Source: Burkholderiaceae bacterium (lineage in GTDB: Bacteria > Pseudomonadota > Gammaproteobacteria > Burkholderiales > Burkholderiaceae_E). From it: 64,000 nt of DNA. How positions within the stretch are numbered: position 1 is the stretch's first letter; each line of letters starts with the position of its first letter. Below, piece after piece: positions 10,201-19,213 of this stretch. The stretch is from NCBI GenBank assembly GCA_023954015.1, contig JAMLIS010000003.1, positions 124,001 through 188,000 of the forward strand, in the 5' to 3' direction. A model generated the notes under the pieces. That model did no database searches. It saw only the letters and a list, made by a program, of their open reading frames with translations, and was not told the DNA's origin. The position numbers and the translations under genes were made by a program.

Positions 10201-10462
10201 TGCGCGACTTGCCGTCGGCGCCGTTGCGGAAGTAGCTCCTGGCGACCTCCTTGAAGGGGAGGAATCCGTGGCGCTCCTCGCCGTAGTTGACGAAGCAGGC
10301 TTCGAGGCTCGGTTCGACCCGGGTGATGACACCCTTGTAGATGTTGCTCTTGCGCGATTCGCGCCCGGCCGATTCGATGTCGATGTCGATGAGCTTCTGC
10401 CCGTCGACGATCGCCACGCGCAACTCTTCGGCGTGCGTGGCATTGAACAGCATTCGCTTCAT
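7211..10462 (-). CDS. rne: Ribonuclease E
   Basis: A 1083-residue endoribonuclease that cuts single-stranded RNA and scaffolds the degradosome. The start is set by the family's standard N-terminus [15 protein letters not shown], with GGAG 8 bases upstream. An S1 domain covers roughly residues 35-120. The two metal-binding Asp are in [13 protein letters not shown] and IVVDFIDME, and the zinc-link motif CPRCNGTG follows. After about residue 520 the protein becomes disordered and Arg/Glu/Ala-rich, including a nine-residue repeat (GERAERPDR type). The C-terminus contains a conserved-looking GLQWVET motif near the end. The gene is monocistronic and divergent from rluC. Confidence 0.96.
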   Translation of the reverse strand: MKRMLFNATHAEELRVAIVDGQKLIDIDIESAGRESRKSNIYKGVITRVEPSLEACFVNYGEERHGFLPFKEVARSYFRNGADGKSRIQDAISEGQEVIVQVEKEERGNKGAALTTFISLAGRYLVLMPNNPRGGGVSRRIEGEDRQELREAMDKLEHPSGMSLIARTAGIGRSAEELQWDLNYLLQLWKAIETAAGSAPGPFLIYQESSLVIRAIRDYFTSDIGEILIDTDDIYEQARQFMAHVMPDTVERVKRYRDDTPLFSRFQIEHQIETAYSRIVPLPSGGSVVIDHTEALVAIDVNSARATKGSDIEETALRTNLEAADEAARQMRLRDLGGLIVVDFIDMESAKNQREVEQRLKDALHYDRARVQTGKISRFGLMELSRQRLRPALNEGTHITCPRCNGTGVIRDTESSALHVLRVIQEEAMKDSTAAVHAQVPVDVATYLLNEKRSELNKLEARLKVEIVLIPNQHLETPHYKTERLRHDDERLATYRASHTLADAPAHDNSYLESKFEAIKPRQEALVRGITPDQPPPPRAQRAPAAPAERGGVETDSARPHVARTAMVEPASANADGLLGRILGWLRRKPANEASALARTGAPAAGESARTARAAEPRAEGRGEAREGRPVRSEREAGAAGERSARNGRGTRGGRDRRDGERGERAERGERTRRPEREAATRDETARPARGERRDRSERGERAERGERGERSQRADRPEPGERIERGESAERTVRGERTEQADRGERAEQADRGERAERPDRGERAERPDRGERPRRAERARPEASRDTPVTEADQAGQPSFAPPALADAQLLGAAPDTSEPSVPSAETPDEARSGRGRRRRGRRGGAQRNGAPTAEDNGLESEAETGAAEEAGVEEVAATTAFEPEAIESRALDADMRDADAIEATAAQAGSPDSAGDAADAAAKKPVAPVQRTDSRVSAARGSDGARVIPESLRKQPLDEQSAEQAMHESAAQPPRSSTPEVPTAGFLTEEPETTAGAGGSEAEQVAPKEAAEPIVPATLPKDQLESIVETAGLQWVETTQRSAPEPQPETVPPPRRPRVRKPRSAASSEPLEQVETGRPK
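8143..8277. repeat. 27-bp tandem repeat inside rne (5 copies)
   Basis: Five consecutive 27-bp units start at 8143, 8170, 8197, 8224 and 8251. The first two are identical, the next two differ by one or two bases, and the fifth is diverged. Read on the minus strand they encode the nonapeptide GERAERPDR / GERAEQADR in the disordered RNase E tail. The unit length is a multiple of three, so copy-number change keeps the frame. Confidence 0.9.
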
Positions 10463-11024
10463 GCAAATGACTCCGTATGCGGCGCTGCGGCGTGGCTGCG
10501 CGCGACGGCCAGCGGGTCGGTGCGAAGGGAATGCAGGAGAAGGAATCCGACGGGCCGACGGCGCGCCGGGCGCGGCGCGCACGCGGCGGTGTCGGTGCTA
10601 CAGGCGGCGCAGTGCGCCCGGTGCACGCACGCGCGCCGGCCACGGGGGTTGCCCGTCTGGCTCGGTGAAGGCGTTCGCAGGCATCGGGAACAGGGAATCG
10701 GCGCTGCCGGGGACGACGGCGCAGCAGGGCAGTCGTCCTGTTTGCATTCTTCTCGAAAAATTCCGCATCGACCCGCGCCTGCTCGCCCTGAGGCGGGGGC
10801 AGGCCGCGGTTGAAAGATTCCAGTCGTGGCGGCGATCGGATTGCGCTGCAGCCTCGACGCCAGTCGCCCGGGTACAATCCGGACTCTCGACGCTTCCGGC
10901 GCGGCGCGGCGGTTTCGCTTCGACGCAGGCTGCCGGGGCATCCCCGGAGTCCGGGACGGCCGACGTGCGGGGTGGCCGTTTCCACTGGCCGGAATCGCAC
11001 ACGACTCCGGAAGTATATCGCAAC
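10463..11024. other. 562-bp divergent intergenic region, rne / rluC
   Basis: This is the only stretch over 300 bp without a gene. It must hold the rne promoter and 5' leader (minus strand) and the rluC promoter (plus strand). In E. coli the long rne leader mediates autoregulation, and a leader of several hundred bases fits here. I see the rne ribosome site near 10471 and a candidate rluC -10 at 10873, but no convincing small gene, repeat or terminator. Confidence 0.6.
10873..10878 (+). promoter_or_regulatory. Candidate -10 box for rluC
   Basis: TACAAT, five of six consensus positions, about 150 bp before the rluC start. No good -35 lies 16-18 bp upstream, so this is only a candidate. The same TACAATCC context occurs ahead of acpP in this window. 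Confidence 0.3.
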
Positions 11025-12104
11025 ATGGAACGATCGCGTGCAAGCAGGGGGCCGGGCGGCGACCACGAAGCGCGCAATGCCATGGCGGACCTGCCGGAGT
11101 CGGCGCCGGCCGCAGCGCTGCCGATCGATGTCGACGACGACGACGCGGGCCAGCGCCTGGACGCCTTCCTGGCGCGACGCTTTGCCGACATCCCGAAGAG
11201 CCACCTCTATCGCTGGATCCGAAGCGGCCAGCTCCGTGTGAACGGGGCGCGACGCCCGATCGACTACCGACTGCAGCCGGGCGATCGGCTGCGCATCCCG
11301 CCGATCTTCGGGGCGTCGGCGCGCCAGCGACCCGCGTCGGCCGATGCGCGCGGGGCCGACCCGGTGCGGCGAGAGCGCGCGCAACTGGCGCGTCGGCTGC
11401 CGGTGCTCTTCGAGGACGACGACCTCATCGCGATCGACAAGCCTGCGTCGGTGGCCGTGCACGGCGGCAGCGGCGTCTCGAGCGGCGTCATCGAGCAGTT
11501 GCGAGCGGCGCGCCCGCAGGCGCGTTTCCTCGAACTCGTTCACCGGCTCGATCGCGAGACCTCCGGCGTGCTGCTGGTCGCCAAGCGCCGTCCCGCGCTG
11601 GTGAGCCTGCACGCGCAACTGCGCGACAGGGATGCGGACAAGCGCTACCAGGCGATCGTCGTCGGACGCTGGCCGCGGCGTACGCGCACGCTTTCCTTTC
11701 CGCTGCTGCGTCGCGACGCGCCCGATGGCGACCGTCGCGTCGTGGTCGATCCCGCAGGCCTGGAGTCGCGCACGCGGGTCACCGGCATCGCGCACGCGGA
11801 GCTGGGGGCCCTGGGCGAACTCTCGCTCGTCGAAGCGCGACCCGAGACGGGACGCACGCACCAGATCCGGGTGCACCTGGCGCACGCCGGCTGCCCGATC
11901 GCCGGCGACGACAAGTACGGAGACTTCGACCTGAATCGCCGACTCGCGCGCGCCGGTCACCGGCGCATGTTCCTGCACGCGCAGTCGATCGCTTTCCGCC
12001 ACCCGCGAAGCGGCCTGTGCACGTGCATCGAGGCGCCGCTGCCGCCGGCCTTCGAGCGCCTCTTGGGGGCCACGCGCCGGGCGGGCGACGCGCCTGCCCG
12101 GTGA
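11025..12104 (+). CDS. rluC: Ribosomal large subunit pseudouridine synthase C
   Basis: A 359-residue RluA-family enzyme that makes pseudouridine in 23S rRNA (positions 955, 2504 and 2580 in E. coli). An N-terminal S4 RNA-binding domain (QRLDAFLARRF ... WIRSGQLRVNG) precedes the catalytic domain with HRLDRETSGVLL, whose Asp is the nucleophile. RPETGRTHQIRVHL marks the conserved downstream motif. The ATG at 11025 has GGAAG about 11 bases upstream; an in-frame ATG at 11082 is an alternative. It is divergent from rne, as in E. coli, and the next gene overlaps its stop. Confidence 0.93.
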   Translation: MERSRASRGPGGDHEARNAMADLPESAPAAALPIDVDDDDAGQRLDAFLARRFADIPKSHLYRWIRSGQLRVNGARRPIDYRLQPGDRLRIPPIFGASARQRPASADARGADPVRRERAQLARRLPVLFEDDDLIAIDKPASVAVHGGSGVSSGVIEQLRAARPQARFLELVHRLDRETSGVLLVAKRRPALVSLHAQLRDRDADKRYQAIVVGRWPRRTRTLSFPLLRRDAPDGDRRVVVDPAGLESRTRVTGIAHAELGALGELSLVEARPETGRTHQIRVHLAHAGCPIAGDDKYGDFDLNRRLARAGHRRMFLHAQSIAFRHPRSGLCTCIEAPLPPAFERLLGATRRAGDAPAR

Positions 12105-12109
12105 GTCGC

Positions 12110-12766
12110 ATGCGCCGGTTTCGTCTCGTCGTCTTCGATTGGGACGGCACGCTGATCGACTCGACCGCTGCGATCGTGCACGCGTTGCGCGCGGCATCGG
12201 CCGACCTCGGCCTGCCGGTTCCGTCGCGCGAACGCGCTTCGCACGTCATCGGCCTGGGCTTGTTCGATGCGATCCGCACTGCTGTGCCGTCGATCGAGCA
12301 CGAGCAGTTGCCGGAGTTCGTCGTGCGCTACCGCCATCATTATTTCGCGCTCGACGGCCTGCTCGAGCCTTTCGAGGGCATCCCGCAGCTGCTGGACGAA
12401 CTCGGGGAGGTCGGCGCCTGGCTTGCAGTGGCCACCGGCAAATCGCGTGCGGGTCTCGATCGTGCGCTCGAGCGAACCGGCTGGACGCGGCATTTCCGGG
12501 CCACGCGCTGCGCCGACGAGGGCGCGCCCAAGCCCGATCCCTGGATGCTGGCCGACATCTGCGACGAGCTGGGCGTCGAACCGGAGCTGGCGTTGATGGT
12601 CGGCGACACGACGCACGATCTTGGAATGGCGCGCGCCGCCGGCGCCGGGGCGATCGCCGTCACCTACGGCGCGCATCCGCGGCGCGAGCTGCAGGCAGAG
12701 CCGTCGCTGGCGATGGTCGACTCGATCGCCGAGCTGCGCGAGTCGCTGATCGCGCGCGTGCCCTGA
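12110..12766 (+). CDS. HAD-family hydrolase, phosphoglycolate phosphatase-like
   Basis: A 218-residue haloacid-dehalogenase-type phosphatase. Motif I is DWDGTLID with the nucleophilic Asp, motif III is the Lys in APKPDPW, and motif IV is GDTTHDLGMARAAG. A helical cap domain sits between motifs I and III. The ATG at 12110 was chosen; a GTG at 12101 overlapping the rluC stop would add three residues. The gene directly follows rluC, an order shared with other Betaproteobacteria. The substrate cannot be named; phosphoglycolate is typical for the subgroup. Confidence 0.88.
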   Translation: MRRFRLVVFDWDGTLIDSTAAIVHALRAASADLGLPVPSRERASHVIGLGLFDAIRTAVPSIEHEQLPEFVVRYRHHYFALDGLLEPFEGIPQLLDELGEVGAWLAVATGKSRAGLDRALERTGWTRHFRATRCADEGAPKPDPWMLADICDELGVEPELALMVGDTTHDLGMARAAGAGAIAVTYGAHPRRELQAEPSLAMVDSIAELRESLIARVP

Positions 12767-12839
12767 GCGCGCGTCTGCGCGCCTCGAGCGCGCGTCTGCG
12801 TGCCTCGAGCGCGCGTCTGCGTGCCTCGAGCGCGCGTCT
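12765..12839. repeat. 21-bp tandem repeat, about 3.5 copies, ahead of sppA
   Basis: The core GAGCGCGCGTCT recurs at 12765, 12786, 12807 and 12828, with period exactly 21 bp and almost no divergence. The first copy overlaps the last codon and stop of the preceding gene. The array ends one base before a TATACT box that is a plausible -10 for sppA, so it occupies the -35/activator zone. Confidence 0.9.
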
Positions 12840-12840
12840 A

Positions 12841-12846
12841 TATACT
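12841..12846 (+). promoter_or_regulatory. Candidate -10 box for sppA
   Basis: TATACT lies 31 bp before the sppA ATG, at the exact downstream edge of the 21-bp repeat array. No -35 consensus is present at normal spacing because that region is repeat. Confidence 0.4.
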
Positions 12847-12877
12847 CGTCCTCGCACCTGTCTTCCGGAAGCCTCCG

Positions 12878-13864
12878 ATGACCGACCCCGGCGCGCCGCG
12901 AGACGGCATGCAAGCCGTTTCCGATCCTGCCTGGCAGCGCGACACGCTCGAGCGGCTGCTGTTCGCCACGCTGCGCGAGCAGAGACGCGCCCGGCGCTGG
13001 TCGATCTTCTTCCGGCTGCTTACTTTCGCCTGGCTCGTGCTCGCACTGGTGCTGGCCAGCGGCTGGTTCGTGCGCGATGCGCGACTGCCCGCGGGCAAGC
13101 ACACGGCGCTGGTCGAGTTGCGCGGCGTCATCTCGGCCGAAGGCGACGCGTCCTCCGACGACATGATCGATGCGCTGAAGGCAGCCTTCGAGGACCGGAA
13201 CACCGCCGCCGTCGTGCTTCGGGTCAACAGTCCCGGCGGCAGCCCCGTGCAGGCCGGAATCATCCACGACGAGATCCGTCGCCTGCGCGCCGAGCATCCC
13301 GGTACGCCGCTGTACGCCGTGGTCGAGGACATCTGCGCCTCGGGCGGCTATTACGTCGCGGCCGCCGCCGATCGGATCTACGTCGACAAGGCAAGCCTGG
13401 TCGGATCGATCGGCGTGTTGATCGAAGGCTTCGGTTTCACCGGCGCGATGGAGAAGCTCGGCGTCGAGCGCCGGCTGCTCACGGCGGGGGAGAACAAGGG
13501 CTTTCTCGATCCGTTCTCGCCGCTGCCCGAGGAGCAGCGCGAGCACGCGCAGCGCATGCTCGGCGAGATCCACCGTCAGTTCATCGACGTCGTGCGCAAG
13601 GGCCGCGGCGAGCGCCTGAAGGAGACGCCGGAGATGTTCAGCGGGCTCGTCTGGACCGGGGAACGCAGCATCGAGCTCGGTCTGGCCGATGCGACGGGCT
13701 CGCTCGAGTCGGTCGCGCGCGAAATCGTGAAAGCCGAGCGCGTGGTCGACTTCTCGCCTCGAAGGAACGTCTTGGATCGAATCACCCGCCGTCTCGGAAC
13801 GGCCGCCGGCGAGGCGATGGCACGAACGCTCGGCGCACCGGGCACGGCGTCGCTGCTGCGCTGA
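12878..13864 (+). CDS. sppA: S49-family signal peptide peptidase (SppA-like)
   Basis: A 328-residue membrane-anchored serine protease that degrades cleaved signal peptides. One membrane helix near residues 45-63 (RLLTFAWLVLALVLASGWFV) precedes the protease domain. The Ser-Lys dyad is likely Ser155 in CASGGYY and Lys207 in GENKGFLDP, by comparison with Bacillus SppA. Length matches the short, single-domain type rather than the 618-residue E. coli protein. The start was chosen at the ATG with CGGAAG upstream. It ends shortly before a converging methylase gene. Confidence 0.9.
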   Translation: MTDPGAPRDGMQAVSDPAWQRDTLERLLFATLREQRRARRWSIFFRLLTFAWLVLALVLASGWFVRDARLPAGKHTALVELRGVISAEGDASSDDMIDALKAAFEDRNTAAVVLRVNSPGGSPVQAGIIHDEIRRLRAEHPGTPLYAVVEDICASGGYYVAAAADRIYVDKASLVGSIGVLIEGFGFTGAMEKLGVERRLLTAGENKGFLDPFSPLPEEQREHAQRMLGEIHRQFIDVVRKGRGERLKETPEMFSGLVWTGERSIELGLADATGSLESVAREIVKAERVVDFSPRRNVLDRITRRLGTAAGEAMARTLGAPGTASLLR

Positions 13865-13918
13865 AGCGCTCGCCGGCCGCGCTGCTTGCGGACGGGTGAG
13901 CGGGGAGCGGGCCGCGGC

Positions 13919-14647
13919 TCAGCGCCGGGCAGGCGCCACGCGTGCCTGCAGTCCGAAGACGGCCGGCGCCTTCGGCGGCTCGTGCCGCCTTTGCCGCCAG
14001 CCGGCGATCGTGTCGACGACGATGCGTTCGGCCGGGGTGGTCAGTTCGCTGGCGAGCATCAGGCGCGTCGACGGTGCCAGCGCCTGCAGCGCCGAGTCGA
14101 GCAGTGCCCGGTTGCGGTACGGCGTTTCGATGATCAGCACGGTTTCGTCCTCGCGCAGCGAACGGCGCTCGAGTTCGCGCAGCCGGCGCACGCGCGCCTC
14201 GGCCTGCGTGGGTACATAGCCGGCGAACGAGAAACGCTGGCCGTTCAGGCCCGAGGCCATCAGCGCGAGCAGGATCGCGCTCGGGCCGACCAGCGGGCGC
14301 ACCGGCACACCGGCCGCGTGCGCGGCCTGCACCAGCGCGGCGCCCGGATCGGCGACCGCCGGCGCGCCTGCCTCCGACAGCAGGCCTGCGTCGCGGCCGG
14401 CGACGATCGGCGCGAGCATGCCGGCGATGAGCGCGCGCGGCGTGTGCTCGTCGAGTTCGACGAGTTCGAGCGACTGCAGCGGCGCGACGGTGCCCGCCGC
14501 CTTGAGGAAGGCGCGCGCGCTGCGTGCGTTCTCGACGATGAAGTAGTCGAGGCGCCGGACGCAGGTGAGCGTCGCCGCCGGCAGCGTCTCGCGCGCCTGC
14601 TCGGCTGCACCCAGCGGCGTGGGGATCAGCCAGAGCGCGCCGCTCAT
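13919..14647 (-). CDS. Tetrapyrrole-methylase-fold SAM methyltransferase (RsmI-like)
   Basis: A 242-residue protein of the RsmI-like branch of the tetrapyrrole methylase fold. The N-terminus (MSGALWLIPTPLGAAEQ) corresponds to the RsmI start but lacks the usual IGNLGDIT pattern. Conserved blocks are LLSEAGAPAVADPGAALV, RPLVGPSAILLALMASG and ETPYRNRALL. It is shorter than RsmI (about 286 residues). It overlaps maf by 4 bp (ATGA) on the same strand, so the two are co-translated. The target is unknown; a paralogue of RsmI acting on rRNA or another substrate is possible. Confidence 0.8.
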   Translation of the reverse strand: MSGALWLIPTPLGAAEQARETLPAATLTCVRRLDYFIVENARSARAFLKAAGTVAPLQSLELVELDEHTPRALIAGMLAPIVAGRDAGLLSEAGAPAVADPGAALVQAAHAAGVPVRPLVGPSAILLALMASGLNGQRFSFAGYVPTQAEARVRRLRELERRSLREDETVLIIETPYRNRALLDSALQALAPSTRLMLASELTTPAERIVVDTIAGWRQRRHEPPKAPAVFGLQARVAPARR

Positions 14648-15255
14648 CCGGCGCGGGGGGCGGCGAGAGGGGACAGGCCCGCGTCGCGCAGCATCCGGCC
14701 GAGCGCAATCAGCGGCAGGCCGATCAGCGCAGTCGGGTCGTCGCCCTCGATCGCGTCCAGCAGCAGAATTCCCAGGCCCTCCGCCTTGGCCGAGCCTGCG
14801 ACGTCGTAGGGCCGCTCGCGTTGCAGGTAGCGCTCGATCTCGTCGTCGTCGAGTCGGCGGAACCGCACCCGTGTTTCGACCAGCGCGCGCGCGCGAAAGC
14901 CGTCGGCCGTTCGCACCGCGGCGAGCGCGGTGTGGAAGTGCATGGTGCGGCCCGATGCGGCGCGCAACTGCTCGCGCGCGGCGTCGTGGCCGCCCGGCTT
15001 GCCGATCGCGTGCACACCGTCGAGCGTCGCCGCCTGGTCGGAGCCGACGACGAGGGCGAGCGAATGGTGCGCGGCCACCGCCTGCGCCTTTTCGAGCGCG
15101 AGCCGCTGCGCAACGGCGGCCGGGGCTTCGCCGGCGCGTGGCGTCTCGTCGACGCCGGGCGGTCGCACGTCGAACCGCGAGGTCAGCCGCGCGAGCAACG
15201 AGCGCCGGTAGTGCGACGTGGAGGCGAGGATCAGCGGAGCGGTCGAGGGCGTCAC
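14644..15255 (-). CDS. yceF: Maf-family nucleotide pyrophosphatase (YceF type)
   Basis: A 203-residue Maf protein. The start (LILASTSHYRRSLL), the VDETP motif, LALEKAQAVAA and VVGSDQAA match the family, which hydrolyses modified nucleoside triphosphates; the YceF subgroup prefers m7GTP. It sits beside yceD-rpmF-plsX as in E. coli but is divergent here, on the minus strand. The in-frame ATG is about 50 bp from the yceD start, so their promoters must overlap. Confidence 0.9.
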   Translation of the reverse strand: MTPSTAPLILASTSHYRRSLLARLTSRFDVRPPGVDETPRAGEAPAAVAQRLALEKAQAVAAHHSLALVVGSDQAATLDGVHAIGKPGGHDAAREQLRAASGRTMHFHTALAAVRTADGFRARALVETRVRFRRLDDDEIERYLQRERPYDVAGSAKAEGLGILLLDAIEGDDPTALIGLPLIALGRMLRDAGLSPLAAPRAG

Positions 15256-15308
15256 GAGCAGGGCCGCAGCGAGGCAACGAGGGCGCAGTCGCTATGATAA
15301 GGACGACG

Positions 15309-15845
15309 ATGAAAAGCACGATCGACACCGCCCGGCTGGCACGAAACGGCGAGACGATCCGGGGCGACCTGTCCGTCGCCCGGTTGCCGCGCCTGGCTTC
15401 GCTGCTCGCGACGACCGACGGGCAGCTCGACTGGTGCGCGCGCGGCTGGCGCGAGCAGCGTCCGGAAGGCGGGCACGACGACTTCCTCGAATTGTCGTTC
15501 TCGGCGACCGTGCACCCTGCGTGCGTGCGCTGCCTCGAGCCGGTCGCCGTCGCGGCCTGTGACCGACGGCGTTATCGCCTGGTCGACACGGAGGCCGAGG
15601 CCGAACGCCTCGACCCGCAGGACGACGAGTACGACGTTCTCGCCGGTGGCCCGCGTTTCGATCTGGAGGCGCTTATCGAGGACGAAGCGATCTTCGCGCT
15701 GCCCCCGATGCCCCGGCACGACGACTGCGTGGCGGTGGCGGGCGACGAAGCCGCGACGGCCGAGCGAGGACCCGAAAAGCCGTTCGCGGCGCTGCAACGG
15801 CTGCGTCGCGGCCCACCCGCCGCGGACGACGAAACCACGTCCTGA
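15309..15845 (+). CDS. yceD: YceD-family (DUF177) protein
   Basis: A 178-residue DUF177 protein. The family marker CVRCLEP (Cys-x2-Cys) is at about residue 73, in a beta-rich region, and acidic segments follow (LDPQDDEYDVLAGG, DLEALIEDEAIFALP). YceD is almost always encoded immediately before L32, and a role in 23S rRNA processing or ribosome assembly has been proposed for relatives. An ATG at 15294 would add five residues. A TATGAT at 15293 could be a -10, but then the transcript would be nearly leaderless. Confidence 0.9.
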   Translation: MKSTIDTARLARNGETIRGDLSVARLPRLASLLATTDGQLDWCARGWREQRPEGGHDDFLELSFSATVHPACVRCLEPVAVAACDRRRYRLVDTEAEAERLDPQDDEYDVLAGGPRFDLEALIEDEAIFALPPMPRHDDCVAVAGDEAATAERGPEKPFAALQRLRRGPPAADDETTS

Positions 15846-15850
15846 GCGGG

Positions 15851-15856
15851 TATAAT
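15851..15856 (+). promoter_or_regulatory. -10 box for rpmF-plsX-fab operon
   Basis: A perfect TATAAT, 27 bp before the rpmF ATG and just after the yceD stop. No good -35 is seen at 17 bp, so an extra activator or read-through from yceD may contribute. Confidence 0.5.
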
Positions 15857-15882
15857 CGTCGATTGTCCTCCGAGGCTCCACC

Positions 15883-16065
15883 ATGGCTGTCCAGCAGAAC
15901 AAGAAGTCGCCGTCGCGGCGCGGGATGCACCGCTCGCACGACTTCCTCCAGAACCCGCCGCTTGCCGTCGAATCCACCACCGGCGAAGTGCATCGCCGGC
16001 ACCACGTGAGTCCCACGGGTTTCTATCGTGGGCGCAAGGTGCTGCGCACGAAGTCCGACGAGTGA
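15883..16065 (+). CDS. rpmF: 50S ribosomal protein L32
   Basis: A 60-residue basic protein starting [20 protein letters not shown] and containing [18 protein letters not shown], the L32 signature. There are no Cys residues, so this is the zinc-free form. GAGG lies before the ATG. It leads the lipid-synthesis operon, linking ribosome and membrane synthesis as in many Proteobacteria. Confidence 0.97.
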   Translation: MAVQQNKKSPSRRGMHRSHDFLQNPPLAVESTTGEVHRRHHVSPTGFYRGRKVLRTKSDE

Positions 16066-16158
16066 GAGCGTGCGAGTGAACCCGCGGCGGTTCCTTCACA
16101 CGTCATAAGCCTGCGGTGGTCCTCGCCGCGAGGCTGCGCTTCGCCTGAACAGGTCCCC

Positions 16159-17265
16159 GTGACAGTACGCATCGCCATCGACTGCATGGGCGGGGACCAC
16201 GGCCCGTCGGTCACCGTCCCGGCGGCGTTGCACTTCGTCGCATCGGTTCCCGATGCGCGGTTGCTCCTCGTCGGGCGCGCGGACGTGCTCGAACCCGCAC
16301 TCGCGTCGGCGCGCGCGAAGCTGCGCCAGCGCGGCGCGTCGCTGGTCGAAGGCATAGAACTCCGCAACGCGAGCGAGGTCGTCGCGATGGACGATCCGCC
16401 GGCCACGGCACTGCGCGGCAAGCGCGATTCCTCGATGCGCGTGGCGATCGACCTCGTCAAGAACGGAGAGGCCGACGCCTGCGTCAGCGCAGGCAACACC
16501 GGCGCCCTGATGGCGATCTCCCGCTTCGTGCTGAAGATGCTGCAAGGCATCGACCGGCCGGCGATCGCCTCGCAGATGCCGAACCAGCGCGGCGGCACGA
16601 CGACGATGCTCGACCTGGGCGCCAACGTCGACTGCGAACCCGAGCACCTGCTGCAGTTCGCGATCATGGGCTCGGCGCTCGTCGCCGCGCTCGACCGGCG
16701 CGAGCAGCCCAGCGTCGGGTTGTTGAACATCGGCGAGGAGACGATCAAGGGCAACGACGCGGTGAAGGTCGCCGCCGAGCTGTTGCGCGCCAGCGCGTTG
16801 AACTTCTACGGCAACGTCGAAGGCAACGACATCTACGAGGGCACCACCGACGTGGTCGTCTGCGATGGTTTCGTCGGCAACGTCGCGCTGAAGACTTCCG
16901 AGGGGCTCGCCCGCATGCTCGTCGGCTACATCCGCGAGGAGTACCGCCGGCACGTGTTCACCCGCCTGATCGCGCTGCTTTCCCTGCCGGTGACGAGGCG
17001 CTTTCGCGAGCGGCTCGACCCGCGTCGCTACAACGGAGCGGCGCTGGTCGGCCTGCGCGGCGTCGTCATCAAGAGCCACGGCTCGGCCGACGCCTATGCC
17101 TTCGAGTTCGCCCTTCGGCGCGCGTACGATGCGGTGCGCAACGGGCTGCTGCAAGGCATCGCGGAGCGCCTGCCGAAGGTCGTCCAGGCGGGCGCTCCGG
17201 CCGCGGCGCACGCCGGCCGGGGCGGCCGAACCGGCGCGTCCGTGAATCAACCCACCGCCCCATGA
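16159..17265 (+). CDS. plsX: Phosphate acyltransferase PlsX
   Basis: A 368-residue soluble enzyme that converts acyl-ACP to acyl-phosphate for phosphatidate synthesis. The start motif [12 protein letters not shown], the [10 protein letters not shown] loop and the [13 protein letters not shown] segment are all diagnostic. The start is a GTG chosen because the next six residues match the family N-terminus. Its stop overlaps the fabH ATG (ATGA). The last 30 residues are low-complexity and Ala/Gly-rich, beyond the usual end. Confidence 0.95.
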   Translation: MTVRIAIDCMGGDHGPSVTVPAALHFVASVPDARLLLVGRADVLEPALASARAKLRQRGASLVEGIELRNASEVVAMDDPPATALRGKRDSSMRVAIDLVKNGEADACVSAGNTGALMAISRFVLKMLQGIDRPAIASQMPNQRGGTTTMLDLGANVDCEPEHLLQFAIMGSALVAALDRREQPSVGLLNIGEETIKGNDAVKVAAELLRASALNFYGNVEGNDIYEGTTDVVVCDGFVGNVALKTSEGLARMLVGYIREEYRRHVFTRLIALLSLPVTRRFRERLDPRRYNGAALVGLRGVVIKSHGSADAYAFEFALRRAYDAVRNGLLQGIAERLPKVVQAGAPAAAHAGRGGRTGASVNQPTAP

Positions 17266-18242
17266 CGCACCGTTATTCGCGCATCGTCGGCACCGGAAGC
17301 GTCCTTCCGCCGCGCATCGTCACCAACGAGCAACTGGTCGCCGAGCTGGGCTCGCGCGGCATCGACACCTCCGACCAGTGGATCGTCGAGCGCACCGGAA
17401 TCCGCCAGCGGCACCTGGCCGACGAAGGCGTGACCTCGAGCCGGCTCGCCGCCGAAGCCGGGCGCCGGGCGCTCGCCGCGGCGCAGCTCGGGCCGACCGA
17501 TCTCGACCTGATCATCGTCGCCACCTCCACGCCCGATTTCGTCTTTCCGAGCACCGCCTGCCTGGTGCAGAAGGAGCTGGGTGCGCCGGGCGGCGCCGCC
17601 TTCGACGTGCAGGCGGTATGCACGGGCTTCGTCTACGCGTTCGCAGTGGCCGACTCGATGATCCGCGGGGGCCTGGCCCACCGGGCGCTGGTGGTCGGCG
17701 CAGAAGTGTTCTCGCGCATCCTCGACTGGAACGATCGCGGCACCTGCGTGCTGTTCGGCGACGGGGCGGGCGCCGTCGTGCTCGCCGGCGCCGACCAGCC
17801 CGGCGTGCTGGCGGCGAAGCTGCACGCCGACGGGCGACACGAATCGATCCTGCGCACCGCGGGCAACGTCTGCCACGGCGAGATCACCGGACACCCGTAC
17901 CTGACGATGGACGGGCAGGCGGTGTTCAAGCTCGCCGTGTCCGTGCTCGATTCCGTGGCGCGCGAGACGCTCGATGCGGCGGGCCTGTCCATCGAAGCCG
18001 TCGACTGGATGATCCCGCACCAGGCCAACGTGCGCATCCTGAACGCCACCGCACGGCGCCTGGGCATCCCGATGTCGAAGGTGATCGTCACTGTCGACGA
18101 GCACGCGAACACGTCGGCAGCGTCGATCCCGCTCGCGCTCGACCGGGCCGTGCGCGACGGTCGCATCCGCGCGGGGCAGCATGTGCTGATGGAAGGCGTC
18201 GGCGGCGGCTTCACCTGGGGCGCCGCGCTGGTGCGATTCTGA
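17262..18242 (+). CDS. fabH: Beta-ketoacyl-ACP synthase III
   Basis: A 326-residue condensing enzyme that starts fatty acid synthesis from acetyl-CoA and malonyl-ACP. The catalytic Cys120 is in AVCTGFVYA, His in [10 protein letters not shown] and Asn in [10 protein letters not shown] complete the triad. The C-terminal [13 protein letters not shown] is typical. It is coupled to plsX by a 4-bp overlap and is followed 20 bp later by fabD. Confidence 0.96.
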   Translation: MTHRYSRIVGTGSVLPPRIVTNEQLVAELGSRGIDTSDQWIVERTGIRQRHLADEGVTSSRLAAEAGRRALAAAQLGPTDLDLIIVATSTPDFVFPSTACLVQKELGAPGGAAFDVQAVCTGFVYAFAVADSMIRGGLAHRALVVGAEVFSRILDWNDRGTCVLFGDGAGAVVLAGADQPGVLAAKLHADGRHESILRTAGNVCHGEITGHPYLTMDGQAVFKLAVSVLDSVARETLDAAGLSIEAVDWMIPHQANVRILNATARRLGIPMSKVIVTVDEHANTSAASIPLALDRAVRDGRIRAGQHVLMEGVGGGFTWGAALVRF

Positions 18243-18262
18243 GTCACACGGAAGGGTTCCCG

Positions 18263-19213
18263 ATGACGGTCGCATACGTATTTCCCGGACAGGGCTCGCA
18301 GTCGGTCGGCATGCTCTCGGCCTTTGCGGCTTCGCCCGCGGCGCGGGCGCTGCTCGGGCGTGCCGACGACGCGCTCGGCGAGAAGCTCTCGACGCTCATC
18401 GCCGAGGGGCCGGCCGAGGCGCTTTCGCTGACGGTGAACACGCAACCGGCGATGCTGGTTGCCGGCTACCTCTGCTGGAGCGAATGGCGCGCCGCCGGTG
18501 GCGCGCCGCCGATCGCGCTGGCCGGCCACAGCCTGGGCGAATACACGGCGCTCGCCGTCGCCGATGCGATCGGCTTCGAGGACGCCGTGCGCCTGGTCCG
18601 CCTGCGCGCGAAAGCCATGCAGGAGGCGGTGCCGGTGGGCGAGGGCGCGATGGCTGCCATCCTCGGACTCGACGACGACGCCGTGCGCCGCGCCTGCGCG
18701 CAGGCGCGCGAGGACGCGCCCGGCGAGGTCGTCGCGCCCGCGAACTGGAATGCGCCTTCGCAGGTCGTGATTGCCGGGCATCGCAAGGCGGTCGAGCGGG
18801 CCTGCGAGCACGCGAAGGCGCTCGGCGCCAGGCGCGCGATGCCGCTGCCGGTGTCGGCGCCGTTCCACTCGACGCTGTTGCGTCCGGCCGGCGAGCGGCT
18901 CGCCCAGGCGCTGGCCGAGGTCGAGATCCGCACGCCGCGGTGGCCGGTGGTCGACAACGTCGACGTCGCGGTCGAAACCGATCCCGCGCGCATACGCGAC
19001 GCGCTGGTGCGCCAGGCGTCGTCGCCGGTGCGCTGGGTCGAGGTGGTGCAGCGACTGAAGGCGATGGGCGCCACGCGCATCGTCGAGTTCGGTCCGGGCA
19101 AGGTGCTGGCAGGCCTCGTCTCGCGCATCGATCGCTCGCTCGACGCCGCGTGGGTGCACGATCCTGAGTCGCTCGCGGCGGCGCTCGGCGCCGCTTCCGG
19201 AGAGCAGACATGA
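18263..19213 (+). CDS. fabD: Malonyl-CoA:ACP transacylase
   Basis: A 316-residue transferase that loads malonyl onto ACP. The N-terminus VAYVFPGQGSQSVGM, the nucleophile in GHSLGEYTAL and the catalytic His in VSAPFHSTLL are present. GGAAGGG precedes the ATG. The stop overlaps the fabG start by 4 bp. Position between fabH and fabG is the standard arrangement. Confidence 0.95.
   Translation: MTVAYVFPGQGSQSVGMLSAFAASPAARALLGRADDALGEKLSTLIAEGPAEALSLTVNTQPAMLVAGYLCWSEWRAAGGAPPIALAGHSLGEYTALAVADAIGFEDAVRLVRLRAKAMQEAVPVGEGAMAAILGLDDDAVRRACAQAREDAPGEVVAPANWNAPSQVVIAGHRKAVERACEHAKALGARRAMPLPVSAPFHSTLLRPAGERLAQALAEVEIRTPRWPVVDNVDVAVETDPARIRDALVRQASSPVRWVEVVQRLKAMGATRIVEFGPGKVLAGLVSRIDRSLDAAWVHDPESLAAALGAASGEQT

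Noticed and set aside
7385..10813. Open frame of more than 1100 codons antisense to rne
   Set aside because: Low-complexity Arg/Ala/Leu product mirroring rne codons; rne itself has full family motifs.
12765..12839. Possible CRISPR or coding repeat
   Set aside because: No spacers; the frame that would encode RARVCVP repeats ends upstream of the better sppA start with its own ribosome site.
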